This document shows, piece after piece, positions 1 through 6,939 of a stretch of 8,438 nucleotides of DNA. How positions within the stretch are numbered: position 1 is the stretch's first letter; every line of letters begins with the position of its first letter. The notes under the pieces are model-generated. The model was not told the DNA's origin and searched no databases. It worked only from the letters and a program-made list of their open reading frames with translations. Origin of the DNA: Candidatus Campbellbacteria bacterium CG10_big_fil_rev_8_21_14_0_10_35_52 (lineage in GTDB: Bacteria > Patescibacteriota > Minisyncoccia > Phycocordibacterales > UBA2163); contig PFAA01000005.1 in NCBI GenBank assembly GCA_002778715.1, positions 1 through 8,438 on the forward strand, given 5' to 3'. The position numbers and the translations under genes were made by a program.

Positions 1-1910
1 TAATACTTATAATAGGGATATTAAGAGGAGAGCAGTTTGGAGAAATGTTTTTAATAGCAATAGCCATCGCTGTTTCCGCGATGCCAGAGGGTTTGCCGGC
101 GGCGGTAACGGTAACACTCGCGCTCGGCATGGAATCAATCTTAAAACGGGGAGGTCTTGTGCGAAATCTTCTTGCTGTTGAGACACTTGGCGCGACTACC
201 GTGATTTTAACAGACAAAACAGGCACGCTGACAGAAGCAAAAATGAAACTGAATTCTTTATACACCCTTCAATCCATCAGGACTGGCGGAAAGGGAATGA
301 CAGAAGACGACAAAAATCTTCTTATTATGGCAGTTCTTGCTTCGGACGCATTTGTTGAAGAAGGCTCTGACGCGCCGCGTAAATTAACTGTTCACGGAAG
401 ACCGATAGAAAAAGCTGTCGTTGTATCAGGTCTTGAAAATGGCGTGTCGCAGAATGATATAAATGATGAAAATAAAAGAATTGAATTTTTAAAATTTGAA
501 TCAAGAAGAAGATTCGGAGCGTCTCTTAATATGTATAAAAACAATAAAAAAAGATTATATTTAAGCGGTGAGCCTGAATTTTTACTTGACCATTCAACAT
601 ATGTTTTAAAAAATGGAAAAGTAACAAAATTAAACGCAAAAGATTATACAGATTTTCAACAAATACAAAACAGAGGAAGCGCTGATGGAATGCGTTTTAT
701 AGCCGTATCATATAAAGATGTATCTTGGAAAAATATGGACAGCGGATTTAATGAACAAAAAGAAAGAAATGAAAAAATTCTCGCGAACAATGCTATATTT
801 GTCGGACTTATGACATTTGAAGACCCGATAAGAAAAGATGTAAAAGAAGCGGTATTAAAAGCGCAAAAAGCCGGCGCGCGTATTATGATGGTAACAGGCG
901 ATAATCCTAAAACAGCTAAAAATGTCGCGATAAAAGTAGGTATTGCCAAAGAAAACGATATCGCTCTTCTTGGAAGCGATTTGGCTCTTCAAGATGACAA
1001 AACTCTTTTGAAGACGCTAAGAGAAATAAAAATCTTTGCGCGCGCGCTTCCTGAGCAAAAACTTCGCATATCAAGAATTTTACGCGACAGCGGCGAAGTT
1101 GTCGCAATGACGGGAGACGGCATAAATGACGCGCCAGCTTTAAGAGCCGCGAACATTGGCATTGCAATTGGAAGCGGCACGGAAATCGCGCGAGAAGCGT
1201 CCGACATAATACTTCTTAACAATAGTTTTTCTATAATAGTTTCCGCCATTGAGGAGGGCAGAAAGATAATTGATAATATAAAAAAAATTCTTGCTTATAT
1301 GCTTTCAACAAGTTTTGCGGAAGTGCTTATAATAGGAGGAGCGCTTATTTTTGGCGCATCATTACCGCTTCTTCCTGCTCAAATTCTTTGGTCTAATATT
1401 ATCGGCGGAGGACCGATGAGTTTCGCGTTTGCGTTTGAAAAAGGAGATAAAAACATAATGAATAGAAAACCAAATTTGCTTACTTCTAAAGATATCTTAA
1501 CGCCTGTAATTAAAAAGTTTATTCTTACCATTGGTATTATAACGGGAATATTTCTTACAATTTTATATTTTATATTTTTAAAAATTGGAATGCCTATTGA
1601 TGAAGCGCGAACAATGATGTTTGTCGCAATATCAATGGATGCTATTTTTTTCACATTTTCTTTGAAGAGTTTTGATACTGCTTTGTGGAAAATAAATATA
1701 TTTTCAAACATTTTTTTAATTATCGCTTTTATTATAAATATTTTAATTCTTATCGCTACTTTATCGTTTACGCCATTGCGCGCTCTTTTGTCTCTTACCA
1801 CGCTTTCATTGGAACAATTTTTGTTTTTATGCGGTATTGGCGTATTTAATTTAATTACAATTGAAACGATAAAATACTTTTTATTTTTTAAAAATAAGCA
1901 AATTTCATAA
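1..1910 (+). CDS. Cation-transporting P-type ATPase (P2-like), 5'-truncated by window edge
   Basis: An integral membrane pump that couples ATP hydrolysis, through an aspartyl-phosphate, to cation transport. The frame is open from base 3, so the ATG at 45 lies inside helix M4 and is not the true start; M1-M3 and the actuator domain (TGES) lie upstream. Counting residues from that ATG, I see PEGLP in M4 (14-18), the phosphorylation motif DKTGTLT (Asp57), an N-domain with an SGEPE variant of KGAPE (174-178), TGDN (284-287), GDGINDAP (357-364), and then hydrophobic M5-M10. The PEGLP motif and the long C-terminal helix bundle point to the P2 group (Ca2+/Na+,K+-type) rather than a CPx heavy-metal pump. 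M5 keeps a Glu (426), but M6 reads SNIIGGGP where related Ca2+ pumps have NLVTDG, so the usual Thr and Asp ligands are Gly. The ion carried therefore cannot be assigned. Stop TAA. Family sure; substrate unknown. Confidence 0.93.
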   Translation, partial: ILIIGILRGEQFGEMFLIAIAIAVSAMPEGLPAAVTVTLALGMESILKRGGLVRNLLAVETLGATTVILTDKTGTLTEAKMKLNSLYTLQSIRTGGKGMTEDDKNLLIMAVLASDAFVEEGSDAPRKLTVHGRPIEKAVVVSGLENGVSQNDINDENKRIEFLKFESRRRFGASLNMYKNNKKRLYLSGEPEFLLDHSTYVLKNGKVTKLNAKDYTDFQQIQNRGSADGMRFIAVSYKDVSWKNMDSGFNEQKERNEKILANNAIFVGLMTFEDPIRKDVKEAVLKAQKAGARIMMVTGDNPKTAKNVAIKVGIAKENDIALLGSDLALQDDKTLLKTLREIKIFARALPEQKLRISRILRDSGEVVAMTGDGINDAPALRAANIGIAIGSGTEIAREASDIILLNNSFSIIVSAIEEGRKIIDNIKKILAYMLSTSFAEVLIIGGALIFGASLPLLPAQILWSNIIGGGPMSFAFAFEKGDKNIMNRKPNLLTSKDILTPVIKKFILTIGIITGIFLTILYFIFLKIGMPIDEARTMMFVAISMDAIFFTFSLKSFDTALWKINIFSNIFLIIAFIINILILIATLSFTPLRALLSLTTLSLEQFLFLCGIGVFNLITIETIKYFLFFKNKQIS

Positions 1911-1932
1911 TTAAAATAATTTATGATAAAAT
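1904..1932 (+). promoter_or_regulatory. Possible promoter of the rmuC-like gene
   Basis: TTCATA (1904-1909) and TAAAAT (1927-1932) are 17 bases apart and match the -35/-10 consensus at 4/6 and 5/6. An overlapping -10 alternative, TATGAT, lies at 1922-1927. The -35 box overlaps the stop codon of the ATPase gene. Either -10 would start transcription only about 3-8 bases before the ATG at 1942, implying a leaderless or nearly leaderless mRNA. The surroundings are very AT-rich, so chance matches are likely. Confidence 0.3.
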
Positions 1933-1941
1933 AAACTTAAT

Positions 1942-3036
1942 ATGAGTATGAGCGCCATTTGGACAATAGGGATAATTTTAATTATTTTTACCGCCATAAA
2001 CGGTATTATTATTTGGTTTATTATCCGCAAACGAAGCGGAAAAGAAGATAGTCAATCCTCGCTTCTTATACAAAATCAGCTTCAAGAGCTTACAAAATCT
2101 CTTGACAATAAATTGGGTGAAAATACTAAAAATATGAGCGAATCGGTAAGATATCAGTTTAATCAATCGCAGAAACTTATAAATGATATAAATGAACAGA
2201 TGATAAAACATTTAAAAGATGTGTCAAAAGGTATGACGGAAGTAAATGAATCAAGCAAACAAGTTCTTACTATAACGGAACAATTACGAAATTTGGAGAA
2301 AGTGTTGAAACATCAGAAACAGAGAGGAAATTTAGGCGAAGCAAGTTTGGAGCTTATATTGAGCAATATACTGCCCCCAACTTCTTATAAATTACAGTAT
2401 CGGTTTAATGACGGCGACATAACGGACGCCGTGATTATCACAAAAGATGGAGTAATATCCGTTGACGCGAAGTTTTCTCTTGATAATTACAATCGTATGA
2501 TAAATGAAGAAGATGAAAATAGAAAAGCAGAGCTTGGAGAAGAGTTTATAAAAGACCTCAAGAAAAGAATTAACGAGACGGCAAAATATATAAAGCCAAA
2601 AGACGGGACGCTCCCGTTTGCATTTATGTTTATTCCAGCGGAGGGGATTTATTATGATTTGCTTGTAAATGAGAACATTGGTTTTGGCGTGAACACAAGG
2701 AGTTTAATAGATTATGCTTACAAAGACAAAAATGTGATTATAGTATCTCCGACAACCTTTGCCGCGTATTTGCAATCTGTGCTTTATGGTTTTAGAGCTT
2801 TCAAAATTGAAGAGTCGGCAAAGCAGATAGGGAAGTATGTGGAAGGGCTTACAAGACATTTGAAAAGTTATGACGATTATTTCAAAAAGGTCGGCAATTC
2901 TCTCTCAACAACAGTCAATCACTATAACAGCGCCTCAAAGGAGTTCGGCAAAATTGATAAAGATGTGCTGAAAATTACAGGCGAATCAACAGACATAGGA
3001 ATTGTTTTGATAGACAAGCCGAACAAAGAAGAATAA
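1942..3036 (+). CDS. rmuC: RmuC-family DNA recombination protein
   Basis: RmuC proteins are membrane-anchored, nuclease-like proteins; E. coli rmuC affects inversion of short inverted repeats, and the family carries a PD-(D/E)XK-type fold. This 364-residue protein has an N-terminal transmembrane helix (about 5-28) followed by basic residues, then a polar coiled-coil stretch (about 40-125), then the RmuC domain. The domain opens with RGNLGEASLELIL (Gly129-Glu133 core) and has an acidic DAV (Asp162) and VDAK (Asp175, Lys177), consistent with the PD-(D/E)XK pattern. FIPAEGIYYDLL and VIIVSPTTFAAYLQSV follow, both typical of the family. The C-terminus is a helical segment. The start at 1942 is preferred because a promoter-like site ends just before it; ATG 1948 (Met3) is possible. 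No Shine-Dalgarno is seen. Its 31-base spacing from the ATPase gene permits co-transcription, but the functions are unrelated. Confidence 0.9.
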   Translation: MSMSAIWTIGIILIIFTAINGIIIWFIIRKRSGKEDSQSSLLIQNQLQELTKSLDNKLGENTKNMSESVRYQFNQSQKLINDINEQMIKHLKDVSKGMTEVNESSKQVLTITEQLRNLEKVLKHQKQRGNLGEASLELILSNILPPTSYKLQYRFNDGDITDAVIITKDGVISVDAKFSLDNYNRMINEEDENRKAELGEEFIKDLKKRINETAKYIKPKDGTLPFAFMFIPAEGIYYDLLVNENIGFGVNTRSLIDYAYKDKNVIIVSPTTFAAYLQSVLYGFRAFKIEESAKQIGKYVEGLTRHLKSYDDYFKKVGNSLSTTVNHYNSASKEFGKIDKDVLKITGESTDIGIVLIDKPNKEE

Positions 3037-3108
3037 TTTACAAAATCAACTTTCTCGCCTCTGACCGTGTCCACAGCTCGATTTATAATCGGAAGAAAAG
3101 TTTGAAGC

Positions 3109-3139
3109 TTGATTTTTTTTAAAAATAAGCTAATATAAT
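3109..3139 (+). promoter_or_regulatory. Likely promoter of rplU (leaderless)
   Basis: A perfect TATAAT lies at 3134-3139, preceded by TTGATT (3109-3114) with a 19-base spacer; an alternative -35, TTGAAG (3102-3107), is too far away. The A of the rplU ATG (3146) is 7 bases past the -10 box, the position where transcription would normally begin, so the mRNA may have no leader. The spacer contains T8A5 flanked by GCTT and AAGC (3107-3130), which can form a weak AT hairpin. No Shine-Dalgarno is present between the -10 box and the start. Confidence 0.45.
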
Positions 3140-3145
3140 AATAAT

Positions 3146-3466
3146 ATGAAAGAATTTGCCGTAATAGAGACTGGGGGCAAACAATATCGTGTTTCAAAGG
3201 GGGATACGATTAAAATTGAAAAGCTTTCCGGAGAGTATAAAAAGGGCGATAAAATCACTTTTGACAAAGTGCTTCTTATTGATAATGGCAAGGATATTGA
3301 AATAGGCGCTCCATATATAGAAAAAACGAAAGTTATCGGTATATTTGAAGAAGAAGGAAAAGCCAAAAAAATTGATGTGATTAAATATAAAGCAAAATCT
3401 CGTTATTTCAAAAAAAGGGGACATAGACAGATGTATAATAAAGTAAAAATTGAATCGCTAAAATAG
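3146..3466 (+). CDS. rplU: 50S ribosomal protein L21 (bL21)
   Basis: bL21 is a structural protein of the large ribosomal subunit that binds 23S rRNA. The 106 residues match the family's usual length of about 103. The N-terminus (MKEFAVIETGGKQYRV) is the diagnostic start, with GGKQYRV near 10-17. The middle contains the conserved VLLIDNG and IGAPYIEKTKV segments. The basic C-terminus carries KSRYFKKRGHRQ (about 85-96), where GHRQ is the family's rRNA-binding signature. The gene is commonly followed by rpmA (bL27); here no rpmA follows, and gyrA comes next after a 205-base spacer. There is no Shine-Dalgarno, and a TATAAT box sits 6 bases before the ATG. The stop is TAG, the only non-TAA stop in the window. 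Confidence 0.97.
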   Translation: MKEFAVIETGGKQYRVSKGDTIKIEKLSGEYKKGDKITFDKVLLIDNGKDIEIGAPYIEKTKVIGIFEEEGKAKKIDVIKYKAKSRYFKKRGHRQMYNKVKIESLK

Positions 3467-3490
3467 TTTCGTAACTTACACTTAAAAAGT

Positions 3491-3543
3491 CAGGAAGTCG
3501 CGCTTCCTATACATTCGTATTTTATAGGATATCGCGCTTCCTG
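3491..3543. repeat. Long imperfect hairpin made of two 17-bp near-identical palindromic units
   Basis: AGGAAGTCGCGCTTCCT (3492-3508) is itself a 6-bp stem with a 5-base loop, and recurs at 3526-3542 as AGGATATCGCGCTTCCT, differing at two positions. The two copies also pair with each other: CAGGAAG (3491-3497) with CTTCCTG (3537-3543), CGCG with CGCG, and TCCTATA (3505-3511) with TATAGGA (3523-3529), leaving an 11-base loop. No T-run follows on the + strand, so it is not a classical terminator for rplU. On the minus strand the first unit is followed by GACTTTTT, which is terminator-like, although no minus-strand gene is near. It could be a REP-like element or a processing or transcript-end structure. 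Confidence 0.65.
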
Positions 3544-3553
3544 TTAAATGTTA

Positions 3554-3597
3554 AAAGGTTGAGGTTGAACCTTTAAGTTCTTAACCTCCAAGTTCTT
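3554..3597 (+). repeat. Tandem 15-bp repeat with matching inverted segments (possible pseudoknot)
   Basis: AACCTTTAAGTTCTT (3568-3582) and AACCTCCAAGTTCTT (3583-3597) are adjacent and match at 13 of 15 positions; a weaker third CAAGTT follows at 3606-3611. Just upstream, AAAGGTT (3554-3560) is the exact complement of the start of unit 1 (AACCTTT), and GAGGTT (3561-3566) is the exact complement of the start of unit 2 (AACCTC), so each inverted segment matches its own variant. As RNA, the loop of the first hairpin would pair with the second unit, giving H-type pseudoknot geometry. The element lies between rplU and the gyrA -10 box, so it would sit in a rplU 3' region or act as DNA upstream of gyrA. 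Confidence 0.55.
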
Positions 3598-3651
3598 CAA
3601 ATTTTCAAGTTAATATTATAATAAAATTTTTCTTTCAAATTTTATAATATA

Positions 3652-3660
3652 TGCTATAAT
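3652..3660 (+). promoter_or_regulatory. Extended -10 promoter of gyrA
   Basis: TGCTATAAT is a perfect extended -10 element (TGnTATAAT). Only a weak -35 candidate (TTTCAA, 3633-3638, 16-base spacer) lies upstream, as is common for extended -10 promoters. Transcription would begin near 3667-3668, leaving a leader of about 4-5 bases before the ATG at 3672 and no room for a Shine-Dalgarno site. This is the strongest promoter match in the window. Confidence 0.55.
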
Positions 3661-3671
3661 TAAAGCAACTT

Positions 3672-6152
3672 ATGGCAAAAGAAGGAGATAAAAATCAAGA
3701 AAACAGCGCGGAAAAAATACCGCGCCAAAATGTAATACAGCAAAATATAAGCTCTGAAATGAAAGAGTCTTATCTTGATTACGCGATGTCTGTTATAACA
3801 GCCCGCGCTCTTCCCGATGTTCGCGACGGTCTTAAGCCCGTGCATAGAAGAATTCTCTATACAATGCATCAGATGGGTCTTGTGGCGAGCGCGAAATTTA
3901 GAAAATCCGCCGCCGTTGTCGGAGATGTTATGGGTAAATATCATCCGCACGGCGACACGGCTCTTTATGACGCTATGGCAAAAATGGCGCAAAATTTTTC
4001 ATACAGGTATCCGCTTGTTATAGGACAAGGAAATTTTGGCAGTATTGACGGAGACAGACCAGCGGCTATGCGTTATACGGAAGCAAAAATGGCAAAAATT
4101 TCCTCCGAGCTTTTGCGTGATTTGGAAAAAGAGACCGTTGAATGGCGTCCAAATTATGACGGCACAAAAAAAGAGCCTATAGTATTGCCGTCCGCGGCGC
4201 CAAACATACTGTTAAACGGCACGCTTGGCATTGCCGTTGGTATGGCTACAAATATAGCTCCACACAATCTCACCGAAGTATGCAATGCGACAATTGAGCT
4301 TATAGATAATAAAGACGCCGTAACGGAAGACCTGATGAAACACATAAAAGGTCCTGATTTTCCCACAGGCGGAATAATTTTTAATCATAAAGACATTCAC
4401 CACGCGTATTCTGGAGGAAAAGGAGGCGTGCTGACGCGTGGCGAAGCGGAGATTATTGAGGACAAAAAAGGAAATTTTAGCATCATAATCACTTCTATTC
4501 CGTATCGCGTCAATAAAGCGGATTTATTGATAAAAATCGCAGACCTTGTCAAAGATAAAAAACTTGAAGGAATTAAAGACCTCCGCGATGAGTCAACAAG
4601 AGATATAAGAGTTGTCGTGGAGCTTAAATCGGGAGCCCATCCGCAAAATGTTCTTAATTATATTTATAAGCACACGCAACTTGAAGAAACTTTTCATTTT
4701 AATATGGTCGCGCTCGTGGACGGAGTGCCGCAAACATTATCGCTAAAAAAAATACTTGAAGAATTTATTTCTCACAGGCAGACAATAGTTCGCAGAAGAA
4801 CGGAGTTTGACCTTAAAAAAGCGCGAGACAGAGAACATATTTTAATTGGTCTTAAAAAAGCGCTTGAGCATATAGATAAAATTATAAAAACCATTAAAGC
4901 GTCAAAAGACGCGCCGTCCGCGCATAACGCTTTGATGAAAGAATTTAAGTTTTCCGACAAGCAGGCGGCGGCAATTCTTGAAATGAAACTCCAAAAACTC
5001 GCCGGACTTGAGCGAAAGAAGATTGAAGACGAGCTAAAAGCGATACAAGAACTTATTAAAAATCTTAAAGAACTTCTCGCAAGTCCGAAAAAAATTCTTA
5101 CAACTATCAAAGATGAACTTAAAGCAATTATTGAAAAATATGGCGATGAAAGAAGAACAAAGATAATGAAAAGCGGAGTAAAATCAATTTCCGCAGAAGA
5201 CCTTGTTCCAGACGAAGAAAGCGTGTTAATTCTGACTTCAGGAGGTTATATAAAAAGGACAAACCCGGACGAATATAAAAAGCAAAGACGCGGAGGAGTG
5301 GGCGTGATTGATTTAAACACAAAAGAAGAGGATTTCGTAACGACTTTTCTTACGGCAAATACGCATAGCGACATATTATTTTTCTCTGACAGAGGAAAAG
5401 TGTATCAAATGAAAATGTATAACATACCAGAAGGCAAGCGCGCGACTCGCGGAAAATCAATAATGAACTTTCTATCGCTTTCGCAGGGAGAGAATATAAC
5501 ATCCGTCCTGCAATTTTCCAAAGAGTTGAAAAAAGATGAATTGTCGCTGATGATGGTTACAAAAAATGGAACAGCAAAAAGAGTTTCCGCGGAAAGTTTT
5601 TATGAGGTAAGAAAAAGCGGACTGCTTGCCATAACTTTAAATAAAAATGATAAACTTATATCAGCGTCATTTCTTGAAAAAGACGCTCATGTTTCTGTCG
5701 CGACGGCAAAAGGGAAAGCGATAAGATTCAAAGGTTCTGATATAAGAAAAATGGGGCGCGCGGCGGCGGGAGTTCGCGCTATAAAACTTTCAAAAGACGA
5801 TTTTGTGATTAGCGCAGATATTATTAAAAAAGACGCTTTTGATTCGGATATTTTAACGATTAGCGAAGCGGGTTATGGCAAGAGAACAAAGATTAAGGAA
5901 TATAAAACGCAGAAAAGAGGCGGTTCGGGGATAAAGACAGCGAAGGTTACGGCAAAGACAGGTAATTTGATAGCCGCGCGTATTGTTGGAAGCGATTATA
6001 TAAAAGACGGAGAACTTGTAGCTATGTCAAAAAAAGGTCAAGTTATTCGGCTTGATTTAAAAGAAGTGCCGTCTCTTGGAAGGCAGACGCAAGGCGTGAG
6101 AATTATGAGATTACGAGACGGCGATAGGATAGCCGCTCTAATATGTCTCTAA
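3672..6152 (+). CDS. gyrA: DNA gyrase subunit A
   Basis: GyrA is the DNA-breaking and rejoining subunit of the A2B2 gyrase, which uses ATP (through GyrB) to introduce negative supercoils. The 826 residues fit the family. The breakage-reunion domain includes [20 protein letters not shown] (33-52), the winged-helix stretch [17 protein letters not shown] (84-100), [11 protein letters not shown] and the catalytic Tyr135 in AAMRYTE. The positions equivalent to E. coli quinolone-region Ser83 and Asp87 are Thr96 and Asp100. A long helical coiled-coil region (about 380-500) follows, then a C-terminal domain of about six beta-pinwheel blades. The GyrA-box position of blade 1 reads QRRGGVG (538-544), lacking the second basic residue of Q(R/K)RGG(R/K)G; a later blade has QKRGGSG (747-753). 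ParC is the alternative, but the six-blade length favours GyrA. The start is supported by the extended -10 site just upstream. No gyrB is in view. Confidence 0.95.
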   Translation: MAKEGDKNQENSAEKIPRQNVIQQNISSEMKESYLDYAMSVITARALPDVRDGLKPVHRRILYTMHQMGLVASAKFRKSAAVVGDVMGKYHPHGDTALYDAMAKMAQNFSYRYPLVIGQGNFGSIDGDRPAAMRYTEAKMAKISSELLRDLEKETVEWRPNYDGTKKEPIVLPSAAPNILLNGTLGIAVGMATNIAPHNLTEVCNATIELIDNKDAVTEDLMKHIKGPDFPTGGIIFNHKDIHHAYSGGKGGVLTRGEAEIIEDKKGNFSIIITSIPYRVNKADLLIKIADLVKDKKLEGIKDLRDESTRDIRVVVELKSGAHPQNVLNYIYKHTQLEETFHFNMVALVDGVPQTLSLKKILEEFISHRQTIVRRRTEFDLKKARDREHILIGLKKALEHIDKIIKTIKASKDAPSAHNALMKEFKFSDKQAAAILEMKLQKLAGLERKKIEDELKAIQELIKNLKELLASPKKILTTIKDELKAIIEKYGDERRTKIMKSGVKSISAEDLVPDEESVLILTSGGYIKRTNPDEYKKQRRGGVGVIDLNTKEEDFVTTFLTANTHSDILFFSDRGKVYQMKMYNIPEGKRATRGKSIMNFLSLSQGENITSVLQFSKELKKDELSLMMVTKNGTAKRVSAESFYEVRKSGLLAITLNKNDKLISASFLEKDAHVSVATAKGKAIRFKGSDIRKMGRAAAGVRAIKLSKDDFVISADIIKKDAFDSDILTISEAGYGKRTKIKEYKTQKRGGSGIKTAKVTAKTGNLIAARIVGSDYIKDGELVAMSKKGQVIRLDLKEVPSLGRQTQGVRIMRLRDGDRIAALICL

Positions 6153-6398
6153 AACACAAAATAAAAAATGAAAAATCTGAAATATCGCGCGATAAAAATA
6201 AAATACTTGCCTATATGATAATAATTAAAAATTTTAATGGACGAGTATATAAATAAGATTTATAATAATACAGATGACTTCTCAAAAGATTTAACAAAAT
6301 AGAAAATGTTACAATATGGAGTATATGGAACTGTATATTTTAAAAATTAAAATAAGTTAAAGGTTGTATATTTTATTTTTTTATTATTTCTATGAATT
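6153..6398. other. AT-rich spacer without a convincing gene
   Basis: This 246-base gap separates gyrA from the methyltransferase gene. It contains the 12-bp palindrome TATCGCGCGATA (6183-6194), an AT-only inverted repeat around 6223-6237 (ATTAAAA/TTTTAAT), and a 21-codon frame at 6237-6302 that begins MDEYINKIYNNTDD and ends in TAG. After that TAG the same frame stays open as KMLQYGVYGTVYFKN before a TAA, so a decayed small gene is possible but unproven. No terminator-like hairpin with a T-run, no tRNA and no clear promoter were found. A TTGTAT at 6364-6369 and a TATTAT at 6382-6387 are too close together to form a normal promoter. Confidence 0.5.
6183..6194. repeat. 12-bp perfect palindrome TATCGCGCGATA
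   Basis: A perfect 12-bp palindrome that stands out as CG-rich within very AT-rich intergenic DNA, about 30 bases after the gyrA stop. It could be a dimeric protein-binding site or a chance product of the genome's liking for CGCG. It shares TATCGCGC with the hairpin upstream of gyrA (3530-3537), so the two gyrA-flanking spacers have one 8-mer in common. Confidence 0.5.
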
Positions 6399-6926
6399 AT
6401 GTTTTCCAATCCTAAAAATAATATAATACATCTCGGACTTAAAAGAGGTATGAGAGTCGCCGATTTTGGAGTCGGGTCGGGACATTACACGATACTCGCT
6501 TCAGAGATTGTCGGCGATGAGGGTCGTATTTACGCCATTGACATACAAGATGAGTTATTGAGAAAAATTAAAAATTTATCCGTTTCGGAACACAGGTATA
6601 ATATTGACATATTACACGGAGACATTGAGAAAATTGGAGGCGCGAAACTTGGAGATAATACGATAGACGCTGTAATCTTTACCAATATTCTTTTTCAGAT
6701 TGAGAAAAAAAATAACGCAATCGCCGAAATAAAACGAGTTTTGAAAATAAAAGGAAAGATTATGATTGTTGATTGGATGGACTCTTTCAAAGGTATAGGT
6801 CCTGAAGCAAAAAACATCGTTACGGAAAGCGAAGCAGAAAAATTATTTACAGAAAATGGATTTGAATTTGTTGAGAGATTTGACGCGGGCGAGCATCATT
6901 ACGGGTTTATATTTATGAAAGCGTAA
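6399..6926 (+). CDS. Class I SAM-dependent methyltransferase
   Basis: A 175-residue Rossmann-fold methyltransferase, probably cytoplasmic; the substrate cannot be read from the sequence. Motif I is VADFGVGSG (20-28), which binds S-adenosylmethionine. The acidic residue ending strand 2 is Asp48 in AIDIQ and is expected to contact the ribose hydroxyls. GD (74-75) matches the adenine-binding region, and DAVIFTNILFQ is the motif IV-like strand. The segment KRVLKIKGKIMIVDW matches the usual post-motif region (xxVLKPGGxLxxxD). The C-terminal half is short, with no added substrate domain. The ATG at 6399 gives the N-terminus MFSNPKNNI, which I recall as typical of a methyltransferase family common in Parcubacteria; an out-of-frame ATG lies at 6392. 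No Shine-Dalgarno and no convincing promoter were seen. It may be co-transcribed with the solute-binding protein gene 93 bases downstream. Confidence 0.85.
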   Translation: MFSNPKNNIIHLGLKRGMRVADFGVGSGHYTILASEIVGDEGRIYAIDIQDELLRKIKNLSVSEHRYNIDILHGDIEKIGGAKLGDNTIDAVIFTNILFQIEKKNNAIAEIKRVLKIKGKIMIVDWMDSFKGIGPEAKNIVTESEAEKLFTENGFEFVERFDAGEHHYGFIFMKA

Positions 6927-6939
6927 AACGCAAAATGCG
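6921..6939 (+). repeat. Two overlapping short hairpins across the methyltransferase stop
   Basis: GCGT-AAA-ACGC (6921-6931) contains the stop codon in its stem and loop, and CGCA-AAA-TGCG (6929-6939) shares its CGC, so only one can form at a time. The following bases are A-rich (A6 at 6945, A5 at 6954, A5 at 6960, A6 at 6968) rather than T-rich, so neither is a standard + strand terminator. The A-tracts may give curved DNA upstream of the next gene. Confidence 0.35.

Noticed and set aside
45..47. ATG as the start of the P-type ATPase
   Set aside because: It lies in helix M4 just before PEGLP, and the frame is open to the window edge; the actuator domain and M1-M3 must be upstream.
3068..3076. 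DnaA-box-like GTGTCCACA between rmuC and rplU
   Set aside because: It matches TTATCCACA at only 7 of 9, is alone, and no dnaA, dnaN or box cluster is near, so there is no case for an origin.
3079..3120. Terminator of rmuC: CGATT-TAT-AATCG followed by T8
   Set aside because: The stem is only 5 bp and the T-run starts more than 20 bases later, too far for an intrinsic terminator.
3491..3508. Rho-independent terminator of rplU
   Set aside because: The stem is good but no T-run follows on the + strand; reported as a repeat instead.
3681..3686. AAGGAG as a Shine-Dalgarno for an internal gyrA start
   Set aside because: It lies inside codons 4-6 of gyrA and no start codon follows at a suitable distance in frame; Met30 is over 70 bases away.
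6300..6302. TAG read through as a recoded amino acid
   Set aside because: rplU ends at a TAG exactly where the L21 family ends, and all large frames are intact under the standard bacterial code.
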